From contig CAJJYX010000176.1 in the NCBI GenBank assembly GCA_905197435.1, positions 1-6,153 on the forward strand: a stretch of 6,153 nucleotides of DNA, written 5' to 3'. The first letter of the stretch is position 1; each line of letters opens with the position of its first letter. The stretch is from an uncultured Bacteroides sp. (GTDB lineage Bacteria > Bacteroidota > Bacteroidia > Bacteroidales > Bacteroidaceae). The notes below the pieces were generated by a model. That model saw only the letters and a list, made by a program, of their open reading frames with translations, ran no database searches and had not been told where the DNA came from. Of the stretch, positions 6,124 through 6,153 are shown piece by piece. The translations under genes and the position numbers were made by a program.

Positions 6124-6153
6124 AAAGATGCTTCAGACTGTCCTCACGGCGCT
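6122..6153 (-). CDS. 3' end of an upstream minus-strand gene (partial)
   Basis: The minus strand entering the window is open in the frame ending RREDSLKHL and a TAA stop at 6124-6122. The stop overlaps the first A bases of the Shine-Dalgarno sequence of the next gene. That tight arrangement is typical of co-transcribed genes in Firmicutes or phage operons. Only nine residues are visible, so the product cannot be named and even its coding nature rests on the spacing. Confidence 0.45.
   Translation of the reverse strand, partial: RREDSLKHL

Overview
The window reads as chromosomal DNA of a Bacteroides-type member of the Bacteroidota, with about 290 bases of a different character at its right end. 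The evidence for Bacteroides is of three kinds: the protein sequences (L34, EF-P, RadC, a GNHD-type LpxH), A-rich leaders without Shine-Dalgarno sequences, and four copies of the Bacteroidota promoter -7 element TAnnTTTG, two of them with a good TTTG about 19-20 bases upstream.

Layout. Bases 1-78 hold nothing I can support. rpmH (155-316, minus) ends at a hairpin terminator (79-120). It is divergent from efp (511-1077, plus) across 194 bases that contain a promoter for each gene. efp ends at a strong hairpin terminator (1114-1151). A new promoter element then leads into a plus-strand run: a membrane-anchored GT2 glycosyltransferase (1222-2211), radC (2267-2953), a small MIP18/DUF59 protein with its own promoter (3129-3440), an LpxH-like lipid A phosphatase (3475-4239), and a secreted protein joining a ChbG/YdjC deacetylase domain to a serine beta-lactamase-like domain (4289-5920). 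The short spacers around radC carry two mini-ORFs of 17 and 19 codons that overlap neighbouring stop codons.

The genes do not form one pathway. rpmH and efp serve translation. The glycosyltransferase, the LpxH-like enzyme and the deacetylase/serine hydrolase act on envelope or extracytoplasmic glycans and lipids. RadC and the DUF59 protein are widely conserved housekeeping genes.

The last gene is broken. Near 5855-5862 the beta-lactamase-like domain stops resembling its family and runs into unrelated sequence. That sequence reads on the minus strand as an 87-residue unknown protein with a perfect AAGGAGG ribosome binding site, preceded by the last codons of another minus-strand gene. Such signals fit Firmicutes or phage DNA and not Bacteroides. 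The junction is either a mobile-element or phage insertion or a chimeric assembly join; the window alone cannot decide. I see no convincing new biological system. The most unusual intact item is the deacetylase-serine hydrolase fusion, and the item most in need of checking is the junction.
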